A DNA stretch of 64,000 nt from Flavobacteriales bacterium. GTDB lineage: Bacteria > Bacteroidota > Bacteroidia > Flavobacteriales_D > Crocinitomicaceae. Positions 34,219 to 43,209 of the stretch are shown here, in pieces (the stretch's first letter is position 1; each line of letters opens with the position of its first letter). The position numbers and the translations under genes were made by a program. The notes under the pieces were generated by a model. It saw only the letters and a list, made by a program, of their open reading frames with translations, had not been told where the DNA came from and did no database searches. The stretch is from positions 62,001-126,000 of the forward strand of contig JAKSBJ010000232.1 in NCBI GenBank assembly GCA_022361195.1, written 5' to 3'.

Positions 34219-35634
34219 GTGTCTAAAACTAAACAGAACTATACGTTTGCATTCACCATTCTGACTTCACTTTTCTTCTTGTGGGGCTTTACAACAGTGA
34301 ACAATGACATTCTGATTCCTTATTTCAAAGAGGAGTTTGTTTTGAATGATACACAATCCATGTTAGTTAACTTATCTTTCTTTGGATCATATGGTATTGG
34401 GGCCTTTGTTTATTTCCTTTTTTCTCATTTAAAAGGAGACCCTATTAATAAAATGGGATATAAAAACGGAATTATTGCGGGACTCATTACTTCGGGATTA
34501 GCCTGTTTACTTTTTTACCCTTTGGCCGAATTAAATAACTACTACATCATGCTAGTTCCGTTATTTATTTTGGGGTTAGGTTTTACGCTATTACAAATTT
34601 CCTGTAATCCTTATGTGGCTATTTTGGGATCGGAAGAAACAGCAAGTAGTCGATTAAATTTATCACAAGGATTCAATTCTTTAGGAACCACTATTGGTCC
34701 AATGTTAATTGGTTTTATCATCCTCTCTTATTTTGAAGGAAAGGCCGCCATTCAAATTCCATACATGTTCCTAGGGCTGTTTTTCCTGGCCTGGGCTTTG
34801 TTTTTATTCTTTATTAAAATCCCGGATTACAAACAAGAAGAAAGTCCAAAATTGGAGGGTAACGCTTTACGTTTTGGACATGTGCGTTTTGGTATGTTTG
34901 CCATCTTTGCATATGTTGGAGCTGAAGTGGCCATTGGTAGCAAACTCATTGAATATGTTCAATTACCCGAAATAGCTTCCATTAAGGAGCATATTGCCCC
35001 AAGTTTTGTGGGAACCTACTGGGGAGGAATGATGATTGGACGATTAACCATTTCAGTTGTCAGTAGCGCTAAGTACAAATTATCCGATAAAATCATTTAC
35101 GGACTTCTAACCGCTTTAGGAACCTTCTTATTATTGATTATTGCAGTAACCATTTCTAACCGCTTAAGTACAAAAGGATTTGGTTTAAGTCTGGCGGAGA
35201 TAGAAGCTACTTTCCACATGATTTGGCCTTTGCTGCCTTTCATGTTTCTTCAATTCCTATTAATGATCTTGTTCAGAGATTCATCTCGAAAAGCTTTGAC
35301 TTCCTTTTCGGTAGTCGTTGTTATTTTATTGATTGTTGCTTATGCTACGCAAGGTACAACCGCATTGTGGTGTATTATCGCCATTGGTTTATTTAACTCC
35401 ATTATGTGGTCTAACATTTTTACTTTGTCTATTGAAGGCTTAAAAGAATATACCAGTCAGGCCTCTTCCCTTTTAATTATTATGATTGTTGGTGGAGCAG
35501 TTATCCCACTGATTATGGGATGGATATCTGACGCAACTGATTTAATTACTGCTTATCTGATTCCGATAATTTCCTACCTTTACATCGCGTTTTTTGGAAT
35601 TTTCGGAACCAAAAAACAAAATCCTACTCTATGA
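34219..35634 (+). CDS. FucP/GluP-type MFS sugar:proton symporter
   Basis: A 471-residue inner-membrane transporter with about 12 spans. It starts at GTG and shows family features: FFLWGFTTVNNDILIP, QISCNPYVAILGSEETASSRLNLSQGFNSLG (the FucP-like helix 4-5 region) and FLLMILF-type spans in the second half. FucP, GlcP, NagP and mannose transporters share these. In an operon with a ROK kinase and GH92 mannosidase, mannose is the probable substrate (inference). It overlaps the kinase gene by 4 bases. Confidence 0.88.
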   Translation: MSKTKQNYTFAFTILTSLFFLWGFTTVNNDILIPYFKEEFVLNDTQSMLVNLSFFGSYGIGAFVYFLFSHLKGDPINKMGYKNGIIAGLITSGLACLLFYPLAELNNYYIMLVPLFILGLGFTLLQISCNPYVAILGSEETASSRLNLSQGFNSLGTTIGPMLIGFIILSYFEGKAAIQIPYMFLGLFFLAWALFLFFIKIPDYKQEESPKLEGNALRFGHVRFGMFAIFAYVGAEVAIGSKLIEYVQLPEIASIKEHIAPSFVGTYWGGMMIGRLTISVVSSAKYKLSDKIIYGLLTALGTFLLLIIAVTISNRLSTKGFGLSLAEIEATFHMIWPLLPFMFLQFLLMILFRDSSRKALTSFSVVVVILLIVAYATQGTTALWCIIAIGLFNSIMWSNIFTLSIEGLKEYTSQASSLLIIMIVGGAVIPLIMGWISDATDLITAYLIPIISYLYIAFFGIFGTKKQNPTL

Positions 35635-36575
35635 GCAAATTTCTTGGTATTGATATTGGTGGAACAAATGTTTCCTACGCTATCGTTGATGAAAATGGAG
35701 AGTTCGCCAATGAAAACTCAATTATGACCTCAACCATTGGTTCAGTTGAGGAATTGGCTGATACAATTTATGAAGCCATCAAATCTGACTTAAAAGGATT
35801 GGAAGGTATTGGTATTGGTGCACCATCTGTCAACATTCAAACTCAACAAATTGAGTATGCTCCCAATTTAAATTGGGGGGACGTCATTCCAATCAAAGAC
35901 ATTTTTCAAAGTCGGTTTGACTTACCTGTTGTTGTGATTAACGATGCAAATGCAGCTGCTTACGGCGAAAAGTTTTTCGGTGGCGCTGTAGATATGGATC
36001 ATTTTGCCGTGATTACCTTAGGAACCGGAATTGGTTTAGGAATGTTTATCAATGGTGAAATTGTAAATGGTTCAAATGGTTTGGCCGGAGAAATTGGGCA
36101 TTCAATTGTTCAATTAGATGGTAGAGAATGTAATTGTGGTAAGTTTGGATGCCTTGAGACCTATATTGCCAAAGATGGAATCATTCAAACCGCAAAAGAG
36201 TTGTTAGAATTTAGTAGCGGAGGTTCCTTACTTCAAAAGATATCTCCATCAGATATTACTCCCCTGGAAATTTTTAAAGCTGCACGTAAAGAAGATCCCG
36301 TTTCGTTAGAAGTGGTAGACGCAGTCACTAAATACCTTGCATTAGGTGTTTCTAACCTAATAAACATTCTGGACATTGAGCACGTATTTTTGTCAGGAGG
36401 AATTGCGAAGAGTGGAAACATTCTAAAACGTAAAACAGATAAATACTTAAAGACTTTTGTCCTTCCTAACTTACGTGACAAATTTGACTTGAGAATTTCT
36501 GAAATCAATGATAAAAACGGTGCCATTTTAGGATCTGCGGCATTGGCTAAACAAAAATTTGAAGCTGTTCATTAA
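35631..36575 (+). CDS. ROK family sugar kinase (predicted mannokinase/glucokinase)
   Basis: A 314-residue kinase. The ATP/phosphate loop LGIDIGGTNVS is N-terminal; the sugar-binding NDANAAAYGE is near residue 103; ITLGTGIGLGMF near residue 125; and the zinc motif GECNCGKFGCLE-like (CNCGKFGC) near residue 170, preceded by GEIGH. All the usual ROK residues are present. It phosphorylates a hexose at O6 after uptake. Its substrate is inferred from context: a transporter precedes it and an alpha-mannosidase follows it, suggesting mannose. Confidence 0.92.
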   Translation: MSKFLGIDIGGTNVSYAIVDENGEFANENSIMTSTIGSVEELADTIYEAIKSDLKGLEGIGIGAPSVNIQTQQIEYAPNLNWGDVIPIKDIFQSRFDLPVVVINDANAAAYGEKFFGGAVDMDHFAVITLGTGIGLGMFINGEIVNGSNGLAGEIGHSIVQLDGRECNCGKFGCLETYIAKDGIIQTAKELLEFSSGGSLLQKISPSDITPLEIFKAARKEDPVSLEVVDAVTKYLALGVSNLINILDIEHVFLSGGIAKSGNILKRKTDKYLKTFVLPNLRDKFDLRISEINDKNGAILGSAALAKQKFEAVH

Positions 36576-36587
36576 GATTATTGAAGC

Positions 36588-39497
36588 ATGAAAAAGCTCA
36601 TCGCTCTTCTTTTTGTATCCATTTCTCTTTTTTCGTTTTCTCAACAAAAGGCCAAACATGAATTGGTAAATCCTTTTATTGGTACCGGAGGGCATGGTCA
36701 TACTTATCCTGGAGCTGCTTATCCGTTTGGAATGGTTCAATTGTCTCCCGATAGCCGTTTAGAGGGATGGGATGGTTGCGGAGGATATCACTATTCCGAC
36801 AAACACATTTATGGCTTCAGTCATACTCATTTAAGTGGAACCGGAGTTTCGGATTATGGTGATTTGCTCATTATGCCATTCACGGGCAAGAACATTTGGG
36901 AAAATGGGAGCAAAAACAATCATGCAAATGGCTATAGCTCCGCCTTTTCACATGACAACGAAAAAGCAGAAGCAGGCTATTATTCCGTTTTATTAGACGA
37001 TCATCAAATTAAAGTTCAACTAACAACCTCCGCTCGTTGTGGATTCCATCAATACGAATATCCACAAGGATCAACCAAAAAAATCATCATCGATTTGGAG
37101 CATCGTGATAAGTTGCTAGAATCGGATTTAGCTTTTTTGAATGACTCAACACTTATTGGAAAGCGAGTTTCAACAGAATGGGCAAGAGAACAACATTTTT
37201 ACTTTGCACTTCAATTGTCTGAAATTCCAACTCAACGCTACTTCAAAAAAAATGAAAATGGTAAACCATCTAAACTCATTTTAGAATTTGAAAGCGAAAA
37301 TCCTATCCTAAAAATTAAAGTTGGCGTTTCAGCAGTTGATATGAAGGGCGCAAAACAAAATCTCAAAACCGAAATGCCTCATTGGGATTTTGAAAAATAC
37401 CTTGAACAAAATCAAAGTGAATGGGATCGTGAATTGGGGAAAATTGACATTACAACTTCTAACGCCAAAAACACCACCATTTTTTATACAGCGCTCTACC
37501 ACTCTTTCCTAAACCCTAACTTGTTTTCGGACGTTGATGGAAGGTATCGTGGTATGGATATGAAAATCCATCAGAGTGATGCTTATAAGCAATACACTGT
37601 TTTTTCGCTGTGGGATACATTTAGAGGAACTCATCCCCTATTTACCATTACCCAACGTGATAGAACGGTTGAATTTATTCGGACTTTTCTAAATCAATAT
37701 GATCAAGGAGGAGCTTTACCTATTTGGGAACTATCCGCTAACTATACGGGGTGTATGATCGGTTACCATTCCATTCCGGTAATTGTTGACGCCTATGTAA
37801 AAGGGATCAGAGGTTTTGATACGAAAAAAGCCTTAAAGGCGATGCTACAGTCTGCCGAAGACACTAAATTAGGTTTAGAAGCCTATAAAAAACGAGGCTA
37901 TATCTCCTCTGAAGATGAATCTGAGTCAGTCTCGAAAACATTAGAGTATGCTTATGACGATTGGTGTATTGCTGTTTTTGCGGACTCTTTGGGTGAAAAG
38001 GAGATTGCAGATACTTACTATAAACGAGCTCAGTTTTATAAAAACATCTACAATCCTGAAACCGGATTTATGCAAGCCCGATATAACGGAGGTTGGCGAG
38101 ATAATTTTAAACCGGAAGAAGTTACTTTTGATTATACAGAAGCCAATTCATGGCAATATTCACTTTTTGTTCCGCACGACATTCCAGGCTTAACGGACTT
38201 ATTAGGCGGTCCTGATGAGCTCCAAAATTGGCTGGATAGTTTATTCCATACTTCATCAGAAACTTCTGGCAGACATCAGGTTGATATTACAGGCCTAATA
38301 GGTCAATATGCACATGGAAATGAACCCAGTCATCACATGGCTTATTTATACAACTTTACCAAACATCCTTTTGTCACTCAACACTACGTAAATCAAATTT
38401 TAACTACACTTTACAGTGATCAGCCAGACGGCTTAAGTGGTAATGAAGATTGCGGACAAATGTCATCCTGGTATGTTTTAAGTTCAATGGGCTTTTATTC
38501 TCTCTGTCCCGGAACAGATAAATATTCTCTAGGAAAGCCAATGTTTGATACTACTGCCATTCATTTAGAAAATGGGAATACCTTCACCATTATCGCCAAA
38601 AATTTAAGTGATGAAAATATTTACTCCAGAGCTGTTTATTTGAATGGAGAGCCTCTAAAAACCCACTATATATGTCATCAGGATATCATGTCTGGGGGAG
38701 AATTAGTATTTGAAATGGAACGCTTACCAAATGTTCCTGGAGTATTGGATACCAATATCTATTACTATTCCAACCATACCATGGATCACCTGGTTCCTTC
38801 GCCTTATGTCAATAACTCCCTCCCAACATTTGATAAAAAGCGAAAAATTGCACTTCAAAATAATTCGGAAGATACCATTTACTACACCTTAGACGGAAGT
38901 ATTCCCACAGCAGACTCCAAACGTTATAAAAAACCAATCAAGATTAAAAAGTCCACCGAAATCAAGGCCGTTTCCATCAAAAACGGACGCAAAAGTTATT
39001 TGATGGAAAGTAGTTTTAAACGTTCTTACCATGGTTGGGATATTCAACTCAATTCTACTTATGAAAATCAATACGCCGCCGGAGGGGACAAAGCTTTAAT
39101 TGATCAGGTTTATGGTAGTAGAGACTTTAGAACTGGATCATGGCAAGGATTCATAGGCAAAGATTTAGACGTACAAATCGATCTAAAAAAGAAAACCAAA
39201 ATACAATCCATTGAACTGAGTTTATTGCAGGATGTCAAATCCTGGATTTGGTTTCCGGCAGAGGTACAGTTCATGATCTCTCAAAATGGAGAAGATTGGT
39301 TCACTACCGATGTGGTTAAAAATGAGATTCCACGTGACCAGTATGGGTCTGTTACTCAAACCATCAAATCATCTAAGGCTATCAATAGCCGTTACATTCG
39401 TATTGTGGCCACTTCAATTGGCCCTTGTCCCAAATGGCATCCAGGAGCGGGAAATGCAGGCTGGATCTTCGCTGATGAGGTTATTATTAACCTTTAA
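36588..39497 (+). CDS. GH92 alpha-mannosidase with chitobiase-like and F5/8C domains
   Basis: A 969-residue secreted glycoside hydrolase. It has a signal peptide (1-18, ending FSFSQQ), a GH92 beta-sandwich and catalytic domain (about 20-740), a CHB_HEX_C-like strand domain near 745-800 (YYTLDGSIPTADSKRY), and an F5/8 type C carbohydrate-binding domain at the C-terminus (about 800-960). Diagnostic GH92 stretches are PFIGTGGHGHTYPGA, SLWDTFRGTHPLF, and GNEDCGQMSSWYVLSSMGFY, which holds catalytic-site acidic residues. GH92 enzymes are calcium-dependent exo-alpha-mannosidases. The F5/8C module probably anchors it on a glycan. Expression is with the transporter and ROK kinase; no SusC/SusD is present. 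Confidence 0.93.
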   Translation: MKKLIALLFVSISLFSFSQQKAKHELVNPFIGTGGHGHTYPGAAYPFGMVQLSPDSRLEGWDGCGGYHYSDKHIYGFSHTHLSGTGVSDYGDLLIMPFTGKNIWENGSKNNHANGYSSAFSHDNEKAEAGYYSVLLDDHQIKVQLTTSARCGFHQYEYPQGSTKKIIIDLEHRDKLLESDLAFLNDSTLIGKRVSTEWAREQHFYFALQLSEIPTQRYFKKNENGKPSKLILEFESENPILKIKVGVSAVDMKGAKQNLKTEMPHWDFEKYLEQNQSEWDRELGKIDITTSNAKNTTIFYTALYHSFLNPNLFSDVDGRYRGMDMKIHQSDAYKQYTVFSLWDTFRGTHPLFTITQRDRTVEFIRTFLNQYDQGGALPIWELSANYTGCMIGYHSIPVIVDAYVKGIRGFDTKKALKAMLQSAEDTKLGLEAYKKRGYISSEDESESVSKTLEYAYDDWCIAVFADSLGEKEIADTYYKRAQFYKNIYNPETGFMQARYNGGWRDNFKPEEVTFDYTEANSWQYSLFVPHDIPGLTDLLGGPDELQNWLDSLFHTSSETSGRHQVDITGLIGQYAHGNEPSHHMAYLYNFTKHPFVTQHYVNQILTTLYSDQPDGLSGNEDCGQMSSWYVLSSMGFYSLCPGTDKYSLGKPMFDTTAIHLENGNTFTIIAKNLSDENIYSRAVYLNGEPLKTHYICHQDIMSGGELVFEMERLPNVPGVLDTNIYYYSNHTMDHLVPSPYVNNSLPTFDKKRKIALQNNSEDTIYYTLDGSIPTADSKRYKKPIKIKKSTEIKAVSIKNGRKSYLMESSFKRSYHGWDIQLNSTYENQYAAGGDKALIDQVYGSRDFRTGSWQGFIGKDLDVQIDLKKKTKIQSIELSLLQDVKSWIWFPAEVQFMISQNGEDWFTTDVVKNEIPRDQYGSVTQTIKSSKAINSRYIRIVATSIGPCPKWHPGAGNAGWIFADEVIINL

Positions 39498-39507
39498 AAA
39501 AATGCAA

Positions 39508-39527
39508 AATACCACAAAAGTGGTATT
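39508..39527. other. AATACCAC/GTGGTATT inverted repeat overlapping a promoter
   Basis: A perfect 8-base inverted repeat with an AAAA loop lies between the GH92 gene and the DUF4856 operon. The -33 TTG of the next promoter sits inside its right arm. On the minus strand a T run follows, but no minus-strand gene ends here. It could be a terminator remnant, a protein-binding operator, or both. Confidence 0.5.
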
Positions 39528-39556
39528 GTAGAAAATTCGATTCAGGAGTAGCTTTG
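39526..39556 (+). promoter_or_regulatory. Promoter of the DUF4856-imelysin operon
   Basis: TTG at 39526-39528 and TAGCTTTG at 39549-39556 are separated by 20 bases, a full match to TAnnTTTG. The ATG at 39595 follows 38 bases later. The -33 element is inside the 39508-39527 palindrome, so a repressor binding there would block it. Confidence 0.55.
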
Positions 39557-39594
39557 CGGCGCAACATTTATTGTATTCAAAAAAACGATCAAAA

Positions 39595-40749
39595 ATGAAT
39601 AAATCAAAGCTATTACTCTTTGTGTTCGCAGGAGCTTTAACGTTTACTGCTTGTAAGAAAAAAGGATGTACTGATCCGGATGCTGAAAACTTCAATTCAG
39701 AGGCAGAAAAGGACGATGGGACTTGTACTTTCGCTGAACTAAACGTTCCTTCTACTTATGCATATACTAATGATGCAGGAAACAGTACTGTAAGTTACTC
39801 TGGACAAACAGATCGTCTGAACCAGTTAGAAGAAATGACATCTTACATGAAGTCAGGAACTGGAGAAGAAATTAGTGCTGCTGTTCTAAAAGATATGTTT
39901 GCGAATACAGATGATAATGGAGGAGGTAACTTCACTTTCTCATCTTCTAAGCAATTAGAAAGCAAGTGTTTTGAGTCTGACGTAGATATGTTTAAAGAGT
40001 GGATGGATAGTCTTGCTGTTGCATCGGCAGATTTTGCTACAACGGCAACTGATGGTCAAGCTGGTATTTTAAACTCAGGAAGTTCTACTTACTTATTTGC
40101 TGCTAACGGAATTGAATACACTCAATTAATCGAAAAAGGATTAATGGGAGCTGTTTTCATGTATCAAGCTACTCAAGTATATATGGGATCAGGAAAAATG
40201 AATGTAGATAACACTACTGCAGTTGATGCTGCTGGAGGAAAACATTACACTGAAATGGAACATCATTGGGATGAAGCATTTGGTTACTTTGGTGCACCTG
40301 TTGATTTCTTGACTAACACAACGGATATTCGTTTCTGGGCTAAATATTGCAATAGCAGAAATGATCAATTAGGATCTAACGCTACAATGATGAACGCCTT
40401 CCTAAAAGGTAGAGCTTTAATTAGCCAAGGGTTCGATTTAACCTTGAGAGATGCTGAAATCAAAACATTAAGACAAACGTGGGAAAGAATTAGTGCTGCT
40501 CAAGCTGTTGCTTACTTAGAAGGTGCAAAAGAAAACTTTGGAACCGATAATGGAAAATTCTTGCATGAATTGTCAGAAGCTTATGCGTTCATTTTAAACC
40601 TAAAGTATGCTCCGCTTGAAACAAGAGTAATTACTTTTGCAGAAATTGATGATTTATTGGAGAACACCATCGGAGACAACTTCTGGGCTGTTACTTCAGC
40701 TGACTTAACGGCAGCCATTAATACCATCAATAGCATTTACGGATTTTAA
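39595..40749 (+). CDS. DUF4856 lipoprotein
   Basis: A 384-residue lipoprotein of the DUF4856 family. The signal peptide ends in TACKKKGC near residue 19 (lipobox Thr-Ala-Cys). Next come DPDAENFNSEAEKDDGTC, then the family's long helical domain with GVEYTQLIEKGLMGAVF-like (FAANGIEYTQLIEKGL) near residue 185 and a C-terminal helix region ending INSIYGF. The start is ATG 39595, after the promoter. DUF4856 proteins occur in Bacteroidota next to imelysin and TonB genes and are linked to iron use, by association only. Gene order is the same here. Confidence 0.82.
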   Translation: MNKSKLLLFVFAGALTFTACKKKGCTDPDAENFNSEAEKDDGTCTFAELNVPSTYAYTNDAGNSTVSYSGQTDRLNQLEEMTSYMKSGTGEEISAAVLKDMFANTDDNGGGNFTFSSSKQLESKCFESDVDMFKEWMDSLAVASADFATTATDGQAGILNSGSSTYLFAANGIEYTQLIEKGLMGAVFMYQATQVYMGSGKMNVDNTTAVDAAGGKHYTEMEHHWDEAFGYFGAPVDFLTNTTDIRFWAKYCNSRNDQLGSNATMMNAFLKGRALISQGFDLTLRDAEIKTLRQTWERISAAQAVAYLEGAKENFGTDNGKFLHELSEAYAFILNLKYAPLETRVITFAEIDDLLENTIGDNFWAVTSADLTAAINTINSIYGF

Positions 40750-40757
40750 TAGAACCA

Positions 40758-41825
40758 ATGAAAAAATTACTTTTTGTACTACTTGCTCCTCTTGCTTTAA
40801 TTGGATGTAAAAAGGATAAAAAAGAAGATTTCGACCGTGGAGCCATGTTGAACAACATGGCTTCGGCCGTTATTATACCTTCCATTAATAGTATGAACCA
40901 GGCACTCATTAATTTGGATGGCTCGGCAGATGAATTCATTGCGAATCCAAATGCTACAAACCTTACTACACTGCAATCCACCTTCATTGGAACGTACAAA
41001 AACTTTGAACGTTGTAAAATGTATGATTTTGGACCAATGATGGACAATGGTGTGAAAGCTGCCATGAATACCTATCCGGTTGATACGGCAAAAATTGAGG
41101 ACAATGTTGAAAGTGGTTCTTATACCTTAGGTTCACTCTCAAATACAGATGCCATTGGACTTCCAGCAATGGATTATCTTCTCTATTTTGAAGGCTCAGG
41201 CTCTATTTTAGATCGTTTTACAACAGACGCCTTAGCTGAAAATCGTAAAACCTACCTGGGTGATTTAACCGAGAAGATGAAAACTGAATTTGCTCCGGTA
41301 TTAACTGCTTGGAATGCAACTTACAAAAGTGAGTTTATTGCGGCTGACGGAACGGATGTAGGATCTTCAACTGGAATAATGTTCAATGAATTTGTAAAAG
41401 ATGTTGAATTACTTAAAAATGCCAAAGTTGGGATTCCTGCAGGACAATTTAGTGGTGGAGAACCTCTTCCAGAAATGACTGAGGCACACTTTTCAAAGCA
41501 ATCTAAAGTTTTGGCATTAGAAAATGTTACTGCCTTACTGAATTGTTTTAAAGGTGGTGAAGGAATTGGGTTTGATGATTATATCATTGATGTTCAAGGA
41601 GAAGATGCCGATCCTTCATTAAGTAATAACATCATTGCTCAATTTGGAACTATTCAAACTAAAATTAACGCATTAGGTAATGATTTTAATGCTGATGTAT
41701 TAACCAATTTTAGTGGATTTACAGAGGCTTTTCAGGAAATAAAGAAACTCGTTACTTACACTAAAACCGATATGGCATCTACACTGGGATTACAAATTAC
41801 CTTCTCAGATAGTGACGGCGATTAA
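40758..41825 (+). CDS. Imelysin family lipoprotein
   Basis: A 355-residue lipoprotein. A short signal peptide ends in LIGCKKD (lipobox Gly-Cys near residue 17). The body is helical and has imelysin-type repeats: FERCKMYDFGPMMDNG, then IGLPAMDYLLYFEG near residue 135, which is the Bacteroidota form of the family GxHxxExLLW motif with the metal-site His and Glu changed. The family is tied to iron or haem acquisition. With the GxHxxE site altered, it is better seen as a binding protein than as a peptidase. It follows DUF4856 by 8 bases and overlaps the HTTM gene by 14 bases. Confidence 0.85.
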   Translation: MKKLLFVLLAPLALIGCKKDKKEDFDRGAMLNNMASAVIIPSINSMNQALINLDGSADEFIANPNATNLTTLQSTFIGTYKNFERCKMYDFGPMMDNGVKAAMNTYPVDTAKIEDNVESGSYTLGSLSNTDAIGLPAMDYLLYFEGSGSILDRFTTDALAENRKTYLGDLTEKMKTEFAPVLTAWNATYKSEFIAADGTDVGSSTGIMFNEFVKDVELLKNAKVGIPAGQFSGGEPLPEMTEAHFSKQSKVLALENVTALLNCFKGGEGIGFDDYIIDVQGEDADPSLSNNIIAQFGTIQTKINALGNDFNADVLTNFSGFTEAFQEIKKLVTYTKTDMASTLGLQITFSDSDGD

Positions 41826-43209
41826 AAACTATATCGCATCTTTTTTTGATTGGCACAAAACCATTCCTGCCAATGGATTGGCTTTTTTCCGAATTTGCTT
41901 TGGAGTTTTAATGACCTTTAGTACCATTCGTTTCATGTCTTACGGATGGGTGAACGACTTTTATGTCGCTCCTGAATTTCATTTCAGCTACTACGGCTTT
42001 GATTGGCTTCCCTACCCTTCAGAGATGGCAATTTACGCTATGTTTTATGGGATGTTAGCCTGTGCCATACTTATTACACTGGGGCTTTTTTATCGCTTTG
42101 CCTCAATTGGCTTTTTTATTCTCTTTACATATATTGAATTACTTGATAAGACCACTTACTTAAACCACTATTACTTTGTCAGTCTGGTGGCCCTTTTACT
42201 CATCTTTTTACCGGCGAACCGCTACTTTTCGCTGGATGTTAGATTAGGTCTGGTAAGAGAGTCCGAAACAGTAAAAGCCTGGCATACTGGAATTTTAAAA
42301 TTCCAGATGGCAATTGTTTACATTTTTGCCGGAATTGCCAAATTAGAAAGTGATTGGTTGTTTGAAGCACAACCTTTAAAATACTGGTTACACACGGCAC
42401 ACCACTGGCCAATTGTAGGAGACTTATTCACGCAAGACTGGGTGGCTTATCTTTTCAGCTGGGCAGGATGCATTTATGATTTGTTCATTGTATTCTTCCT
42501 CCTCAATGCTAAAACAAGAAACTTTGCCTATGGCTTTGTGATCCTTTTCCATTTTTTAACCTGGATGCTATTCCCAATTGGAGTTTTCCCTTGGGTAATG
42601 ATGGTTGGAACACTCATCTTTTTGTCGGACAATTTACATAAACGTGCTTTGGACGTTTTACGAAATATTTTGGCATTTATTCCATTTCCGAACTTTAAAT
42701 CAGAAAGGAAAAATATCAACCCACAATCTGGATTTAGAATTGCCAATGTCTTGTTAGCTTCTTATATCAGCTTTCAAATTTTGTTCCCATTCCGTTACCT
42801 TCTCTACCCTGGAGATTTATTTTGGACTGAAGAAGGTTTTCGTTTTAGTTGGAGAGTAATGCTCATGGAGAAAGCAGGACATGGATATTTTTATTTGCAT
42901 GATCCCGAAACCGGGATAGAATGGGAAGTTCCAACTTGCAATCACCTAACGTATATGCAGGAAAAGCAAATGAGTCATCAACCTGATATGATTTTGCAAT
43001 ACGCTTCCTACCTCGAAGAAACCTACCAAGACACAACCATTAGTACCGGACATGTTGATCTAAAATTTAAGAATCCGGAAATTCGAGCTGAAGTTTTTGT
43101 GACACTTAATGGTAGGCCCAGTCAACTTTTTATTGATAAAAAGCATAATTTAGCGGCCCTTGAAAATAATTTAAGCCATCGTTACTGGCTAGAACCTTAT
43201 AATAAGTGA
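41812..43209 (+). CDS. HTTM-domain membrane protein
   Basis: A 465-residue membrane protein of the HTTM family (horizontally transferred transmembrane; related to vitamin K-dependent gamma-carboxylase). Around nine hydrophobic spans fill residues 1-330: FFRICFGVLMTFSTIRF, YYFVSLVALLLIFLP, FQMAIVYIFAGIAKL, and others. A soluble C-terminus of about 130 residues follows. It starts at GTG 41812, overlapping the imelysin stop by 14 bases, and its stop overlaps the TonB receptor GTG. The enzymatic carboxylase residues cannot be assigned by eye. Function in this locus is unknown. Confidence 0.85.
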   Translation: MTAIKNYIASFFDWHKTIPANGLAFFRICFGVLMTFSTIRFMSYGWVNDFYVAPEFHFSYYGFDWLPYPSEMAIYAMFYGMLACAILITLGLFYRFASIGFFILFTYIELLDKTTYLNHYYFVSLVALLLIFLPANRYFSLDVRLGLVRESETVKAWHTGILKFQMAIVYIFAGIAKLESDWLFEAQPLKYWLHTAHHWPIVGDLFTQDWVAYLFSWAGCIYDLFIVFFLLNAKTRNFAYGFVILFHFLTWMLFPIGVFPWVMMVGTLIFLSDNLHKRALDVLRNILAFIPFPNFKSERKNINPQSGFRIANVLLASYISFQILFPFRYLLYPGDLFWTEEGFRFSWRVMLMEKAGHGYFYLHDPETGIEWEVPTCNHLTYMQEKQMSHQPDMILQYASYLEETYQDTTISTGHVDLKFKNPEIRAEVFVTLNGRPSQLFIDKKHNLAALENNLSHRYWLEPYNK

